Assembly: GCA_934462925.1 (NCBI GenBank)
Contig: CAKSIT010000006.1
Coordinates: 1-64,000, forward strand
Direction of reading: 5' to 3'
DNA length: 64,000 nt
Source of the DNA: an uncultured Oscillospiraceae bacterium
Lineage (GTDB): Bacteria; Bacillota; Clostridia; Oscillospirales; Ruminococcaceae
Shown here: positions 33,419-41,157 of the stretch, in pieces
Numbering within the stretch: the stretch's first letter is position 1
Layout: each line of letters starts with the position of its first letter
Translations under genes and position numbers: made by a program
Notes under the pieces: model-generated
Seen by the model: the letters and a program-made list of their open reading frames with translations, nothing else
What the model was told of the DNA's origin: nothing
Database searches by the model: none

Positions 33419-33448
33419 AAGCCCGCAGACGAGCAGCCTGCGGGCTTT
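33419..33448. repeat. Host hairpin, left duplicate flanking repeat A2
   Basis: A 30-bp block with the stem GCCCGCAG / CTGCGGGC, repeated exactly at 33639-33668 on the other side of element A2. It is a terminator-like hairpin for the minus-strand gene at 33694-35802. Confidence 0.8.
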
Positions 33449-33638
33449 CAGCCTGTTGAAAAAGTCCATTTTGCCCGCGTATGCGGGCTTTGAAATAACT
33501 TTTTTGCCTCGGGTTTCCCGAGGCAAAAAACACTTCTATCCGCACAAGTGTGCGGTTTGGCGGCAAGCCGTCAAACCGTGCGCGCAGTGCGGATGTTTCG
33601 GCGGAAAACCCCCGTATGGGGGTTTTTCGACGGTCTCG
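33449..33638 (+). mobile_element. MITE-like repeat family A, copy A2 (190 bp)
   Basis: Begins CAGCCTGTTGAAAAAG and ends TTTTTCGACGGTCTCG. It contains the hairpins CCCGCGTATGCGGG, TTTGCCTCGGG / CCCGAGGCAAA, CCGCACAAGTGTGCGG, GGTTTGGCGG / CCGTCAAACC and CCCCCGTATGGGGG. It is flanked by exact 30-bp direct repeats that are themselves a hairpin. It encodes no transposase. Confidence 0.85.
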
Positions 33639-33668
33639 AAGCCCGCAGACGAGCAGCCTGCGGGCTTT
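33639..33668 (-). terminator. Host hairpin, right duplicate flanking repeat A2
   Basis: Exact copy of 33419-33448, 25 bp after the stop of the YcdB-like gene. On the minus strand the T-run is short, so it is a modest terminator. Confidence 0.6.
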
Positions 33669-33693
33669 GCGGTTAGGTTATTTTGGAGTCATA

Positions 33694-35802
33694 TCATGTA
33701 AGATTGTCGTAAACAAGGTTGATAAGCTCTGCGTAGGTGTACGCCGCGCTGCCGTTAAGCGCGCTGCCATCTGTTGCGCCGAGAGCGTACGCCGCGGCGT
33801 AGCAGCCGAGGAATTTGTCGCCGTCGTCAACGTCCGTGAACGGGTTTTTGAATATACCCTGCATTTCGGTGAGCTTTGTGCCGCACGCAGCAGCCGCGTA
33901 AATCACCATAGCGTCCGCGCGGGTGAGCTTCTGCTCGTCGTACCTGAACACCGCGCCGCTCGGGAGAGTAAGGCTGTCCTTAAGGCGGTAAAGCCTGCCG
34001 TCGGTGAATCTGCTGATAAGGTCCGCAAACTCATACTGAGATACGGCGTCGGTCTGCTTTTCGCCCTTGCGCATTATGGTAAGGCCGTTGTATTCAAGCT
34101 CCTGCGCCTTTCTGAGAAGCGCTGTATCGGTTATGCCCGAAAGGTCGCTTTCCTGAAGCTCCGCCCATGTGTAAACGGGTTCTCCCGTGAACGCGTCCGC
34201 GTAAACGTCGTTGTCGCAGCCGTATACAAGCACCGTTCCCGTTCTCTTATTGCCCGTTCTCGCAAGGTAGTAAAGGTCGAGCGTATTGCTCTCGCGGAAC
34301 TTCGCCATTATCTGCTCAGCCGAAAGCATATTCTCGGGGGAGGCGAACTCAACGTCGTGGTAGCTTAAGCAGTAGCCCGTAAGCTTCATGTCCGCGTCAA
34401 GCTCGATGTTGATGTTGTCGCCGTTTACCGCTATGCCGTTTACCGCCCTGCCGAAGCTGTGGGTGCTGCCGTAAATCTGCGGCTTGGCATTCTCCGCGGT
34501 GTAGTCGTTGGTCCGGCTGCCTACTATTGTGTACTCGTCAATGTACGCGGGCGCGAACGCCTTTGCTATAGCAGCCGCTTTCTTGTCGGCCTTCTTCAGG
34601 TCGTAGCTTTCGGTAACGGTGGTGTCGCTCCAGTAGCTGTACGACTGTATTTCGCCCGTCTGCGCGTCAACTGTTATGCTTATGCTCTCGTATTTCGCGG
34701 GGGTATCCGCGTTTTCTAAAGGCTCAGGCTCTGGCTCGTCCCAGTAGTCCTGCGGAATGTCCGTTGAGAACGAAGCGCTGTAGAAATAGCGCGGCTCGCT
34801 GTAGGCGCTGTCCTTGTAGAGGTAGTCGTAGTTAAGCACCATGCCGTCGCTGAAGCGCAGGTACTTGTTGCTCTTGATGAGCTTTACAGCGCCCTCCTCG
34901 CTGCCGTAGGGGAGCTTCTTGTTTATCTCCTCAAGCTCCTGCTGGGTAAAGTTGTTGCCCTTGCCGCCGTCGTTTTCCGAGTCCGCAGCCTCCTCGCAGG
35001 TTTCCGCCATATCGTCCTCGCCGCCGTAGAAGCTGTCCGCGTAGAAGTCGCTGCGCGCGCCCGTGTATGCGTTAATTTCGCCGCTGTCGGTCTGCGCGTA
35101 AACAAGCCTTGCGGAGTATTCGTTCTTCTCCCAGTCGTAGGTGATGTCGTACTGCGGCTCGATACCGATAAGCTCGGCGTACTTTTCCCATGCCTCGTCC
35201 GTGGTGAGCGCGCCCTTTTTTGACTTGAACGCCGCCTTGGGGTGCCAGTTTATGTTAAACGAAATAAGCTCGCCCGTGTTCTTGTTTATGGTGATTCTGC
35301 CCGTGTCGTTCGCAACGGGAACGCCGTTCTTTGTGCGCGTGAGCCGGAACGAAGCGGCGGTGCTGTAAAGCCACATTGAAAGCGAATCCTTATCGACGCT
35401 TATGCTGTTCGCGATGTCGGGGTCGAGCTTCTTTATGGCAGCCTTTGCCTTTGCGTAAAGCTGGTCTGCGGAGAGCTTTGCGAGCAGCGCGCTGTCGGTG
35501 TACTCGGATTTGTCGGTGTTGTAGCTGTAGTAGCCTGTGATAACGCTGCCGTAAGCGGTAACGTTTATGTAGCGGAAGTCGTTCGCGCTGTCAGGCGTAG
35601 TCCAGTTAAAGCTGTAGACGTTTACAGGGCCTTGCTTGCGCACGGAATAGTCGAACTCGGAAAGCTCTGCGGGAACGCTTACGCGCTCCTTTACCATGGA
35701 AAGGGTGGACTCAAGCTCCTTGTTCGTGGTTTCCGCAAAGGCGGTAATGCCCGTTGAAACGGACATGAGCGCCGCCATTGTCAGAGCTAGTGATTTTTTC
35801 AT
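33694..35802 (-). CDS. YcdB/YcdC-repeat surface protein with C-terminal SLH-like region
   Basis: A 702-residue exported protein. The start is the ATG at 35802 (MKKSLALTMAALMSVS) after AAGGAGGT, giving a signal peptide that ends near AFA. Two YcdB/YcdC-type units are seen: the DTGRITINKNTGELISFNINW segment near residue 180 and the matching SISITVDAQTGEIQSYSYW near 390. The last 180 residues contain FADLISRFTDGRLYRL and NPFTDVDDGDKFLGCYAAAYALGAT, which resemble S-layer homology motifs. It would thus be exported and bound to the wall. The function of YcdB domains is not established. Confidence 0.75.
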   Translation of the reverse strand: MKKSLALTMAALMSVSTGITAFAETTNKELESTLSMVKERVSVPAELSEFDYSVRKQGPVNVYSFNWTTPDSANDFRYINVTAYGSVITGYYSYNTDKSEYTDSALLAKLSADQLYAKAKAAIKKLDPDIANSISVDKDSLSMWLYSTAASFRLTRTKNGVPVANDTGRITINKNTGELISFNINWHPKAAFKSKKGALTTDEAWEKYAELIGIEPQYDITYDWEKNEYSARLVYAQTDSGEINAYTGARSDFYADSFYGGEDDMAETCEEAADSENDGGKGNNFTQQELEEINKKLPYGSEEGAVKLIKSNKYLRFSDGMVLNYDYLYKDSAYSEPRYFYSASFSTDIPQDYWDEPEPEPLENADTPAKYESISITVDAQTGEIQSYSYWSDTTVTESYDLKKADKKAAAIAKAFAPAYIDEYTIVGSRTNDYTAENAKPQIYGSTHSFGRAVNGIAVNGDNINIELDADMKLTGYCLSYHDVEFASPENMLSAEQIMAKFRESNTLDLYYLARTGNKRTGTVLVYGCDNDVYADAFTGEPVYTWAELQESDLSGITDTALLRKAQELEYNGLTIMRKGEKQTDAVSQYEFADLISRFTDGRLYRLKDSLTLPSGAVFRYDEQKLTRADAMVIYAAAACGTKLTEMQGIFKNPFTDVDDGDKFLGCYAAAYALGATDGSALNGSAAYTYAELINLVYDNLT

Positions 35803-36095
35803 TGTGCATACCTCCTTAAAAATAACGCTTATGCGCTTCGGGATTTTTCCCCTTTTGACAGTAATACTGCGCTCGGCAAAAAAAGGTTGCAAAGTTTTCA
35901 TATATTTTTGGAATTTTTTTGCGGCTCTCGGCGCGTGCTTTTCATACTATAATAAAGCAAGTTTATTCTGCGGGATTGCTCCGTCATATTCACCAAAGGC
36001 GGCAGAGCCGCATTGCAAGTGATAGAGCGGCGCGAGTTAGCTTTGCCTAAGATAAAATACACAAAAATTCCGAAAAAATTTCTATAAATTCAATA
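35803..36095. other. Divergent intergenic region
   Basis: Between the divergent YcdB-like and ferredoxin genes is AT-rich DNA with no convincing gene. It includes a minus-strand ribosome site (35807-35814), a -10-like TACTATAAT near 35945-35953 on the plus strand that leads to nothing obvious, and the ferredoxin promoter at the far end. Confidence 0.5.
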
Positions 36096-36123
36096 TTGAT
36101 TTTTTCTGAAAATATGCTACAAT
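36096..36123 (+). promoter_or_regulatory. Promoter of the ferredoxin gene
   Basis: TTGATT (36096-36101), 16 bp, TACAAT (36118-36123). A spacer of 16 is acceptable for sigma A. Confidence 0.65.
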
Positions 36124-36185
36124 ATTATAAAGGCTGAACGCCTTGGCTGAATGGCTGATTTTTATTTTCACAGGAGGATACTGAT

Positions 36186-36356
36186 ATGGCATACGTAATT
36201 TCTGACGAGTGCATCGCTTGCGGCGCTTGCGCTGATGGCTGCCCCGTAAACGCAATTTCCGAGGGTGACGGCAAGTACGTTATCGACGCTGACGCTTGCA
36301 TCGACTGCGGCGCTTGCGCAGGCACATGTCCTGTTGGCGCTCCGCAGGAGGGCTAA
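36186..36356 (+). CDS. 2[4Fe-4S] ferredoxin
   Basis: A 56-residue clostridial-type ferredoxin, an electron carrier in fermentative metabolism. Two CxxCxxCxxxCP motifs are at residues 9, 12, 15, 19 and 38, 41, 44, 48, arranged with internal twofold similarity. CAGGAGG precedes the ATG. The gene is monocistronic, with promoter and terminator. It is too short for many gene finders, but the cysteine pattern leaves no doubt. Confidence 0.97.
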   Translation: MAYVISDECIACGACADGCPVNAISEGDGKYVIDADACIDCGACAGTCPVGAPQEG

Positions 36357-36381
36357 TCGGCATACATAGCTGAACAAATGG

Positions 36382-36411
36382 CGGGGGTTTGCATGAAGCA
36401 GACCCCCGTTT
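36382..36411 (+). terminator. Terminator after the ferredoxin gene
   Basis: Stem CGGGGGTTTGC / GCAGACCCCCG followed by TTTC. Immediately after it comes CAGTCTGTTGATAAAG, which resembles the left end of repeat family A. Confidence 0.7.
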
Positions 36412-36460
36412 CAGTCTGTTGATAAAGGCGCAGCCGCACGCGTAAGGCGAGCGGCGTTCT
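36412..36460. repeat. Remnant related to repeat families A and D
   Basis: The first bases, CAGTCTGTTGA, look like a family A terminus. The following GATAAAGGCGCAGCC...GCGTAAGGC...GCGGCG resembles the left part of family D at 43606-43655. It sits directly against a hairpin, as other family A copies do. A composite or decayed element is likely. Confidence 0.4.
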
Positions 36461-36473
36461 TTCTGACAAATGT

Positions 36474-36510
36474 AAGCGGGGGACTGCCGACAGCCCCCGC
36501 TTTAGCTTTA
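36474..36510 (+). terminator. Second hairpin downstream of ferredoxin
   Basis: Stem AAGCGGGGGACTG / CAGCCCCCGCTTT followed by TTAGCTTTA. It could be a backup terminator or the terminator of a short transcript. Confidence 0.55.
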
Positions 36511-36552
36511 ACAAAGATTTTTTGCAAATCACAAAAAAATTCGCGCGGGCTA

Positions 36553-36608
36553 TTGACAAACCGAGTGAAAAGGTGTATAATACACTCAAACAGATGAACA
36601 GGTGTTCA
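36553..36608 (+). promoter_or_regulatory. Promoter and ArsR-type operator of the metal-efflux operon
   Basis: TTGACA (36553-36558), 17 bp, TATAAT (36576-36581). Just after the start point lies the perfect palindrome TGAACAGGTGTTCA (36595-36608), close to the TGAA-centred operator type used by CadC/CzrA/SmtB-family repressors. The first gene is an ArsR repressor, so autorepression relieved by metal is the expected control. Confidence 0.78.
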
Positions 36609-36638
36609 ATTGAATGAATAAGAAAGTGAGCGAGCCGC

Positions 36639-36995
36639 ATGATAAACGACATACCGCACTGCGAATATATGCACGCGCACCCCGACGCTATTGAGAGGAT
36701 AGCCGCGAGAATGCCCGACGAGGACACGCTGATAGACCTCGCGGAGCTGTTCAAGGTGTTCGGGGACAGCACCCGCATTAAGATACTTACCACGCTTGAA
36801 AGCGGCGAGCTTTGCGTGTGCGACATATCAACGGCTGTTGGCATGACGTCCTCCGCGGTGTCGCACCAGCTTAAGATTCTGAAGAACGCGGGGCTTGTAA
36901 GCTTCAGGCGCGAGGGCAAGACTGTTTTTTACGCGCTTGCAGACAGCCACGTTACAACGATACTCGACCAGGGGTTTGAGCATATAAGCGAATAA
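36639..36995 (+). CDS. ArsR/SmtB-family metal-responsive repressor
   Basis: A 118-residue winged-helix repressor. The metal motif ELCVCDIS (Cys59, Cys61) lies at the start of the recognition helix region, and the helix-turn-helix follows (MTSSAVSHQLKILKNAGLVSFRREGKTVFYAL). An N-terminal extension with CEYMHAHP adds a cysteine and histidines, as in CadC-type sensors of Cd/Pb/Zn. The C-terminal helix carries HVTTILDQGFEH, whose Asp/His positions match the alpha-5 site of CzrA. It heads the efflux operon and has a matching operator upstream. Confidence 0.92.
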   Translation: MINDIPHCEYMHAHPDAIERIAARMPDEDTLIDLAELFKVFGDSTRIKILTTLESGELCVCDISTAVGMTSSAVSHQLKILKNAGLVSFRREGKTVFYALADSHVTTILDQGFEHISE

Positions 36996-37007
36996 GGAGT
37001 GAAAAGC

Positions 37008-37613
37008 ATGGATTTCTGGGACAGGATATCGGATTTTTACGATATATCCGAGAGCTTTAACGGCAAGGTATACCGCGAGATGACGGACGCCGTGCGCAGG
37101 CTGATACCGCGCGGCGCGGCTGTTCTCGACTGCGCTGCGGGTACGGGGGAGCTTTCCCTTGCGGCGGCGGAGCGCGCACAGAGCGTCGTATGCACGGACC
37201 TTTCCGTAAAAATGCTGGCGAACGCCCGCAGAAAGGCTGCGGCTCGCGGCTTCGGCAACATAACGTTTGAGAAGCGCAACATCTTCGACCTTAAGGACGC
37301 AGACGAAACCTACGACGTGACGATTGCGGGCAACGTGCTTCACCTGCTGGAAAACCCCGAGGGCGCGGTGCGCGAGCTTATGCGCGTTACCAAAAAGGGC
37401 GGGCGCGTGCTGCTGCCCACGTTTATGACGCTCGGAAAGCAGAACGGCATTCTGCTTAAGGTGTACGGTAAAATGGGCTTTAACCCCGCAAACAGCTGGA
37501 CGCCCGCGCAGTATAAGGAGCTTCTCGTTAACATGGACTGCGGCGAGGTAAAGATGAAGCTCATAAGGGGCGTTATCCCCTGCGCGTTTGCGGTTATAAA
37601 AAAACCGCTCTGA
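37008..37613 (+). CDS. Class I SAM-dependent methyltransferase
   Basis: A 201-residue Rossmann-fold methyltransferase. The ATG at 37008 (MDFWDRISDFYD) is 8 bp after AAGGAG and preferred over a GTG 9 bp upstream. Motif I is AVLDCAAGTGELSLAAA, the acidic residue ending motif II is in VVCTDLSVKML, and DVTIAGNVLHLLENPEGAVRELMRVTKKGGRVLL forms the later motifs. It lies between the ArsR repressor and the HMA/ATPase genes, so it is metal-regulated, but it lacks the cysteine set of ArsM arsenite methyltransferases. The substrate is unknown. Confidence 0.82.
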   Translation: MDFWDRISDFYDISESFNGKVYREMTDAVRRLIPRGAAVLDCAAGTGELSLAAAERAQSVVCTDLSVKMLANARRKAAARGFGNITFEKRNIFDLKDADETYDVTIAGNVLHLLENPEGAVRELMRVTKKGGRVLLPTFMTLGKQNGILLKVYGKMGFNPANSWTPAQYKELLVNMDCGEVKMKLIRGVIPCAFAVIKKPL

Positions 37614-37673
37614 CAATGCAAGGCTCGGGACTTTCTCGAAAAATATAACACATTAAGAAAGGACAACAAAACC

Positions 37674-37895
37674 ATGAAAAAGACATTCAAGCTTATCGAC
37701 CTTGACTGCGCAAACTGCGCTGCAAAGATGGAGGACGCCATCAAGAAGATAGACGGCGTTACGGCGGCTGCCGTATCCTTTATGCAGCAGAAGCTTACGC
37801 TCGAAGCGGACGACGCCGTATTCGAGGACGTGCTGAAAAAGGCCGTTGCGGTATGCAAAAAGGTTGAACCCGACTGCGAGATAGTAGTCAAGTAA
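37674..37895 (+). CDS. Stand-alone heavy-metal-associated (HMA) domain protein
   Basis: A 73-residue ferredoxin-like HMA domain with the metal motif DLDCANCAAKM (Cys12, Cys15). It ends EPDCEIVVK. The adjacent P-type ATPase has no N-terminal HMA domain, so this small protein is probably its detached metal-binding domain or a chaperone delivering metal to it. GAAAGGAC precedes the ATG. Confidence 0.9.
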   Translation: MKKTFKLIDLDCANCAAKMEDAIKKIDGVTAAAVSFMQQKLTLEADDAVFEDVLKKAVAVCKKVEPDCEIVVK

Positions 37896-37922
37896 TCGGG
37901 CGTTCTTATAGGAGGAAGTGCT

Positions 37923-39812
37923 ATGAGCAGAAAGAACAAAAAAATGCTCGTGCGCATTATCGCAGCGGGCGTTATCTTCGCCGCAGGCTTTTTTATACCC
38001 GAGCAGGAGGAGCTGAACGCGCTGTGGTTTGTGCGGCTGGGGGTATTTCTGGCGGCGTACTTCACCGTCGGCTGGGATATCCTGTGGAAGGCCGTGCGCA
38101 ACATAGCCCACGGGCAGGTGTTCGACGAGAACTTTCTGATGGCGCTTGCTTCCATTGGCGCAATGGCTGTGGGCGACTACAAAGAGGGCGTCGCAGTAAT
38201 GATATTCTATCAGGTAGGCGAGCTGTTCCAGTCGGTTGCGGTGGGTAAGTCCCGCAAGTCCATTTCGGACATGATGGACATAAACCCCGAGTACGCGAAC
38301 GTTGAGCGCGGCGGCGAGATTTCCGAGGTTTCACCCGAGGACGTAGCCGTTGGCGAAACTATCGTTATAAAGCCCGGCGAGCGCGTTCCGCTCGACGGCA
38401 CGGTCATTTTCGGCGCAAGCGGGCTTAACACCGCGGCGCTTACGGGCGAGAGCGCCCTGCGCGAGGTAGGCGAGGGCGACGAGGTTATAAGCGGCTGTAT
38501 CAATACCACAGGGCTTATAAAGGTGCGCGTAAGCCGCCCGTACTCCGATTCCACCGTGTCCCGCATACTCGAGCTTGTTGAAAACTCGAGCGAAAACAAG
38601 GCGAAGACCGAGAACTTCATCACAAAGTTTGCACGCTGGTACACGCCTATTGTGGTTATCGGCGCGGTGCTGCTGGCGGTAGTACCTCCGCTTTTCACGT
38701 CGCTTACGGGCGGCGCATGGGTAAGCGGCGAGGTCTGGAAGAAGTGGATATATCAGGCGCTAACGTTCCTTGTGGTTTCGTGTCCGTGCGCGCTGGTAAT
38801 TTCCGTGCCGCTGTCCTATTTCGGCGGTATCGGCGGCGCTTCAAAGCGCGGTATTATGGTAAAGGGCGCGAACTATCTCGAAGCGCTCAACCGTGCGCAG
38901 ACGTTTGTTTTCGATAAGACGGGTACGCTCACAAAGGGCAGTTTTTCGGTAACGGAGGTATGCCCCGCGAGCGGCGTGGAGCGCGCGGAGCTTTTAAGCC
39001 TGTGCGCTGCGGCGGAGCGCTTTTCAAACCACCCGATAGCGCTTTCTGTCGTAAGCGCCGCGCAGAAAGCGGGCGAGATACCGCACGCGCAGGACTCCGA
39101 GGAGCTTGCGGGCTTTGGCGTTAGGGCGAGCGTAGACGGCGAGGACGTATACGCGGGCAACTTAAGGCTTATGAAGCGCGCGGGCGCGGCTGCCGCCGAG
39201 GTTTCCAGCACGGGAACGGTGGTGCATTGCGCGCGCGGCGGCAAATACCTTGGGTATATCGTTATAAGCGACACGGTAAAGGACGGCGCGGGCGAGGCTC
39301 TCGCCGAGATAAAGCGGCTTTGCACGGCAAAGACCGTAATGCTGACAGGCGACAGAAAGGCTGCGGGCGAGGCTGCAGCGGCGCAGCTTGGCATAGACGA
39401 GGTGCATACCGAGCTTCTGCCCGACGGCAAGGTGGCGCTTGTTGAGGAGCTTTACAAGGCGAAGCCCGCGAAAAGCACGCTTGTGTTCGTGGGCGACGGC
39501 ATGAACGACGCGCCCTCTCTTGCGCGCGCGGACGTTGGCATTGCAATGGGTGGTCTTGGCAGCGACGCCGCCATAGAAGCCGCGGATATCGTGCTGATGA
39601 ACGACAATATCTCGAATATTCCCGCGGCGATAAAAATAGCGCGCAAAACGCACAGGATAGTAACGGAGAACATAGTGTTCGCGCTTGGCGTAAAGGCGGC
39701 GGTGCTTATTCTGGCGGTGCTTAATATATCTAATATGTGGGCTGCGGTGTTCGCGGACGTGGGCGTTTCGGTTATTGCGATAATCAACGCCATGCGCGCA
39801 ATGCGCTCATAA
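37923..39812 (+). CDS. Heavy-metal P1B-type ATPase (Zn/Cd/Pb export likely)
   Basis: A 629-residue metal-pumping ATPase in the cell membrane. Seen in order: N-terminal TM helices with no HMA domain, the actuator TGES (NTAALTGES, near residue 180), the ion-path SCPCAL (cysteines near 286 and 288), the phosphorylation site DKTGTLT (near 330), an HP pair (NHPIAL), GDGMNDAPSLARADVG and a final TM pair. The CPC motif with the ArsR of CadC type points to Zn/Cd/Pb rather than copper; ATPases of this kind are often named ZntA or CadA. It is the last gene of the operon. Confidence 0.93.
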   Translation: MSRKNKKMLVRIIAAGVIFAAGFFIPEQEELNALWFVRLGVFLAAYFTVGWDILWKAVRNIAHGQVFDENFLMALASIGAMAVGDYKEGVAVMIFYQVGELFQSVAVGKSRKSISDMMDINPEYANVERGGEISEVSPEDVAVGETIVIKPGERVPLDGTVIFGASGLNTAALTGESALREVGEGDEVISGCINTTGLIKVRVSRPYSDSTVSRILELVENSSENKAKTENFITKFARWYTPIVVIGAVLLAVVPPLFTSLTGGAWVSGEVWKKWIYQALTFLVVSCPCALVISVPLSYFGGIGGASKRGIMVKGANYLEALNRAQTFVFDKTGTLTKGSFSVTEVCPASGVERAELLSLCAAAERFSNHPIALSVVSAAQKAGEIPHAQDSEELAGFGVRASVDGEDVYAGNLRLMKRAGAAAAEVSSTGTVVHCARGGKYLGYIVISDTVKDGAGEALAEIKRLCTAKTVMLTGDRKAAGEAAAAQLGIDEVHTELLPDGKVALVEELYKAKPAKSTLVFVGDGMNDAPSLARADVGIAMGGLGSDAAIEAADIVLMNDNISNIPAAIKIARKTHRIVTENIVFALGVKAAVLILAVLNISNMWAAVFADVGVSVIAIINAMRAMRS

Positions 39813-39830
39813 GCAGGACTGCTTTTATAA

Positions 39831-39989
39831 GGTCACCTCTAAAAACCTTGTTTTAGTGAAAATGTGTATAGCACACCGCCTGCTTCTTCAAGCCTCCTCG
39901 TAAGGCATACAGCCTTACTTCGTCGGCTTTCATCGCATTCGGCGCACTCTACCCATTTTCCCTTTTCAAACCGGTTTTTAGAGGTTCCC
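39831..39989 (+). mobile_element. Repeat family B, copy B2 (159 bp)
   Basis: Same length as B1 but in the opposite orientation. It begins GGTCACCTCTAAAAACC and ends GGTTTTTAGAGGTTCCC (two changes in the last bases). A 4-bp direct repeat, ATAA, flanks it (39827-39830, 39990-39993). The inside includes GCATACAGCCTTACTTCGTC shared with B1. It carries no gene. Confidence 0.85.
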
Positions 39990-40088
39990 ATAAAAGTACA
40001 TTTTCCGCTCCGATTTTTCAGTCGGGGCGGGTTTTTGTCAAATAGCGGGAAAAATCCGCAAAACTTGCCCAAAACCAAGAAAAAGCAC

Positions 40089-40117
40089 TTGACAAGAAAA
40101 GCAAAATCGGTTAGAAT
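40089..40117 (+). promoter_or_regulatory. Strong sigma-A promoter of a large non-coding RNA
   Basis: Perfect TTGACA (40089-40094), 17 bp, TAGAAT (40112-40117), preceded by an A-rich stretch that could act as an UP element. Start predicted near 40124. Confidence 0.8.
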
Positions 40118-40123
40118 ATAAGG

Positions 40124-40629
40124 TGAAAAGGCGGACGCTTAAGCCGAGTAAAAGCGCATTATCGGGAATGCTGCGGATACAAGGCGCGGCGGAGGGCTTT
40201 TCAAACCGTTTACTTCCGCACGGAAATAACGGGGACGTTTGGCTTTTTCAGCGCTTATGAAAATATCGGGCGGCGTTTCGCTCCCGTTTGTTTTCAGCTA
40301 TCACACCCTTGCCGCAAAGTCCCGCGAGCAAGGTCATGGCGCAGGGCGGAGGACATTCGTACCCGCGATTATACGAGCGGCGTAAATTACATTTTGTGCG
40401 CAAGCGCAAGTTCTGACGCGTAGAATCGGTTTCTAGCGCAGGACGGGGCGGTATTCCGCGCGGAGAGATTCCGTCAGGCACACTGCGTCGGCTGGGTAAA
40501 CCGACTGATTTGGTGCGTTACAGCCTATGGCGAAAGACAGATAAATTATAATTTAGACTCTTTCTCATTGAGAGGGGTCGTATCACGAGCACCGCAAAGC
40601 GCGGTAATCGCGATACGACCCCTTTTTTT
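40124..40629 (+). ncRNA. Candidate large structured non-coding RNA, about 500 nt
   Basis: A complete transcription unit (strong promoter, strong terminator) with no gene in it. Predicted hairpins in order: GCATT / AATGC (40157-40172); CAAACCGTT..TTCC / GGAA..AACG..GTTTG (about 40203-40240); TGAAAA..CGGG / CCCG..TTTTCA (about 40257-40297); CCTTGC / GCAAGG (about 40307-40333); GTTCTG..CGC / GCG..CAGGAC (about 40410-40445); GTCGG / CCGAC (about 40488-40505), plus the terminator. I do not find RNase P (no GAGGAAAGTCC), tmRNA or SRP signatures; the true SRP RNA is at 57.9 kb. Large orphan classes such as ROOL, GOLLD or OLE are worth testing. Its place ahead of ylxM-ffh may be chance, since that operon has its own promoter. 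Confidence 0.65.
40574..40629 (+). terminator. Strong terminator of the large RNA
   Basis: Perfect 11-bp outer stem GGGGTCGTATC / GATACGACCCC with an inner hairpin ACCGC / GCGGT, then seven T residues. Confidence 0.9.
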
Positions 40630-40702
40630 CGCCCGCGTTCAGCGCTCGGCGGGCGGCGCGCGCGAAATTTCGCCCGAAATGCAAAAAAATACGCGCTACC
40701 CC

Positions 40703-40731
40703 TTGACAAAACGCGGGGAGTGTGGTATAAT
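40703..40731 (+). promoter_or_regulatory. Sigma-A promoter of ylxM-ffh
   Basis: Perfect consensus: TTGACA (40703-40708), 17 bp, TATAAT (40726-40731). Start near 40738, giving a leader of about 45 nt. Confidence 0.88.
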
Positions 40732-40783
40732 ACAAACGTTGCTGTAAATCGTTTTTGGTTTACACCGCAGAAAAGGCGGTTTT

Positions 40784-41134
40784 ATGGAAAACGTTACGGA
40801 TTTTGTTTTACTGCTTGACATATACGGAGAGCTGCTTTCAAAGACCCAGCGCGAGGTGCTGGATATGCGCTGCAACGCGGACCTTTCCCTTTCGGAGATA
40901 GCCGAGGAGATGGGCGGCGTTACGCGGCAGAGCGTGTCGAACTCGATGAAAAAGGGCGAGCAGCGGCTGACGGAGCTTGAGCAGGCGCTCGGCTTTGCGA
41001 AAAGGCTGAAGCGGCTGTCCGCGCAGCTTGGAGAGGCGAAGCAGCTGTGCGCAGCGCTCGCGGAGGAGTGCGGCGGCAGCAGGCGGCTCGAGGAGCTTTA
41101 CGCGCTGCTGCGCGGCATGGAAAGCGAGCTGTAG
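40784..41134 (+). CDS. ylxM: YlxM-family helix-turn-helix protein
   Basis: A 116-residue protein with a sigma region 4-like helix-turn-helix (LSKTQREVLDMRCNADLSLSEIAEEMGGVTRQSVSNSMKKGEQRL, about residues 18-62), then a helical tail. YlxM normally precedes ffh, as it does here, with 23 bp between. It is thought to modulate the SRP pathway; in streptococci it binds SRP RNA. The AAAAGGCGG site precedes the ATG. Confidence 0.9.
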   Translation: MENVTDFVLLLDIYGELLSKTQREVLDMRCNADLSLSEIAEEMGGVTRQSVSNSMKKGEQRLTELEQALGFAKRLKRLSAQLGEAKQLCAALAEECGGSRRLEELYALLRGMESEL

Positions 41135-41157
41135 AGATTATGTAAGGAGGCGTCACA

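Noticed and set aside
37008..37613. Calling the methyltransferase ArsM (arsenite methyltransferase)
   Set aside because: The conserved cysteines of ArsM are not at the expected positions, and the repressor and ATPase point to Zn/Cd/Pb and not arsenic.
40256..40384. A 42-codon open frame (starting MKISGGVSLPFVF) inside the large RNA
   Set aside because: It has no ribosome site, overlaps two strong predicted hairpins and resembles no family. A dual-function RNA cannot be ruled out but is not supported.
40124..40629. Assigning the large RNA as RNase P RNA or tmRNA
   Set aside because: The RNase P core GAGGAAAGTCC and the ACAGAA 3' motif are missing, and no tmRNA ends or tag-peptide frame can be found. 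The short GCAAAGTCC and GGGTAAACC matches are too weak.
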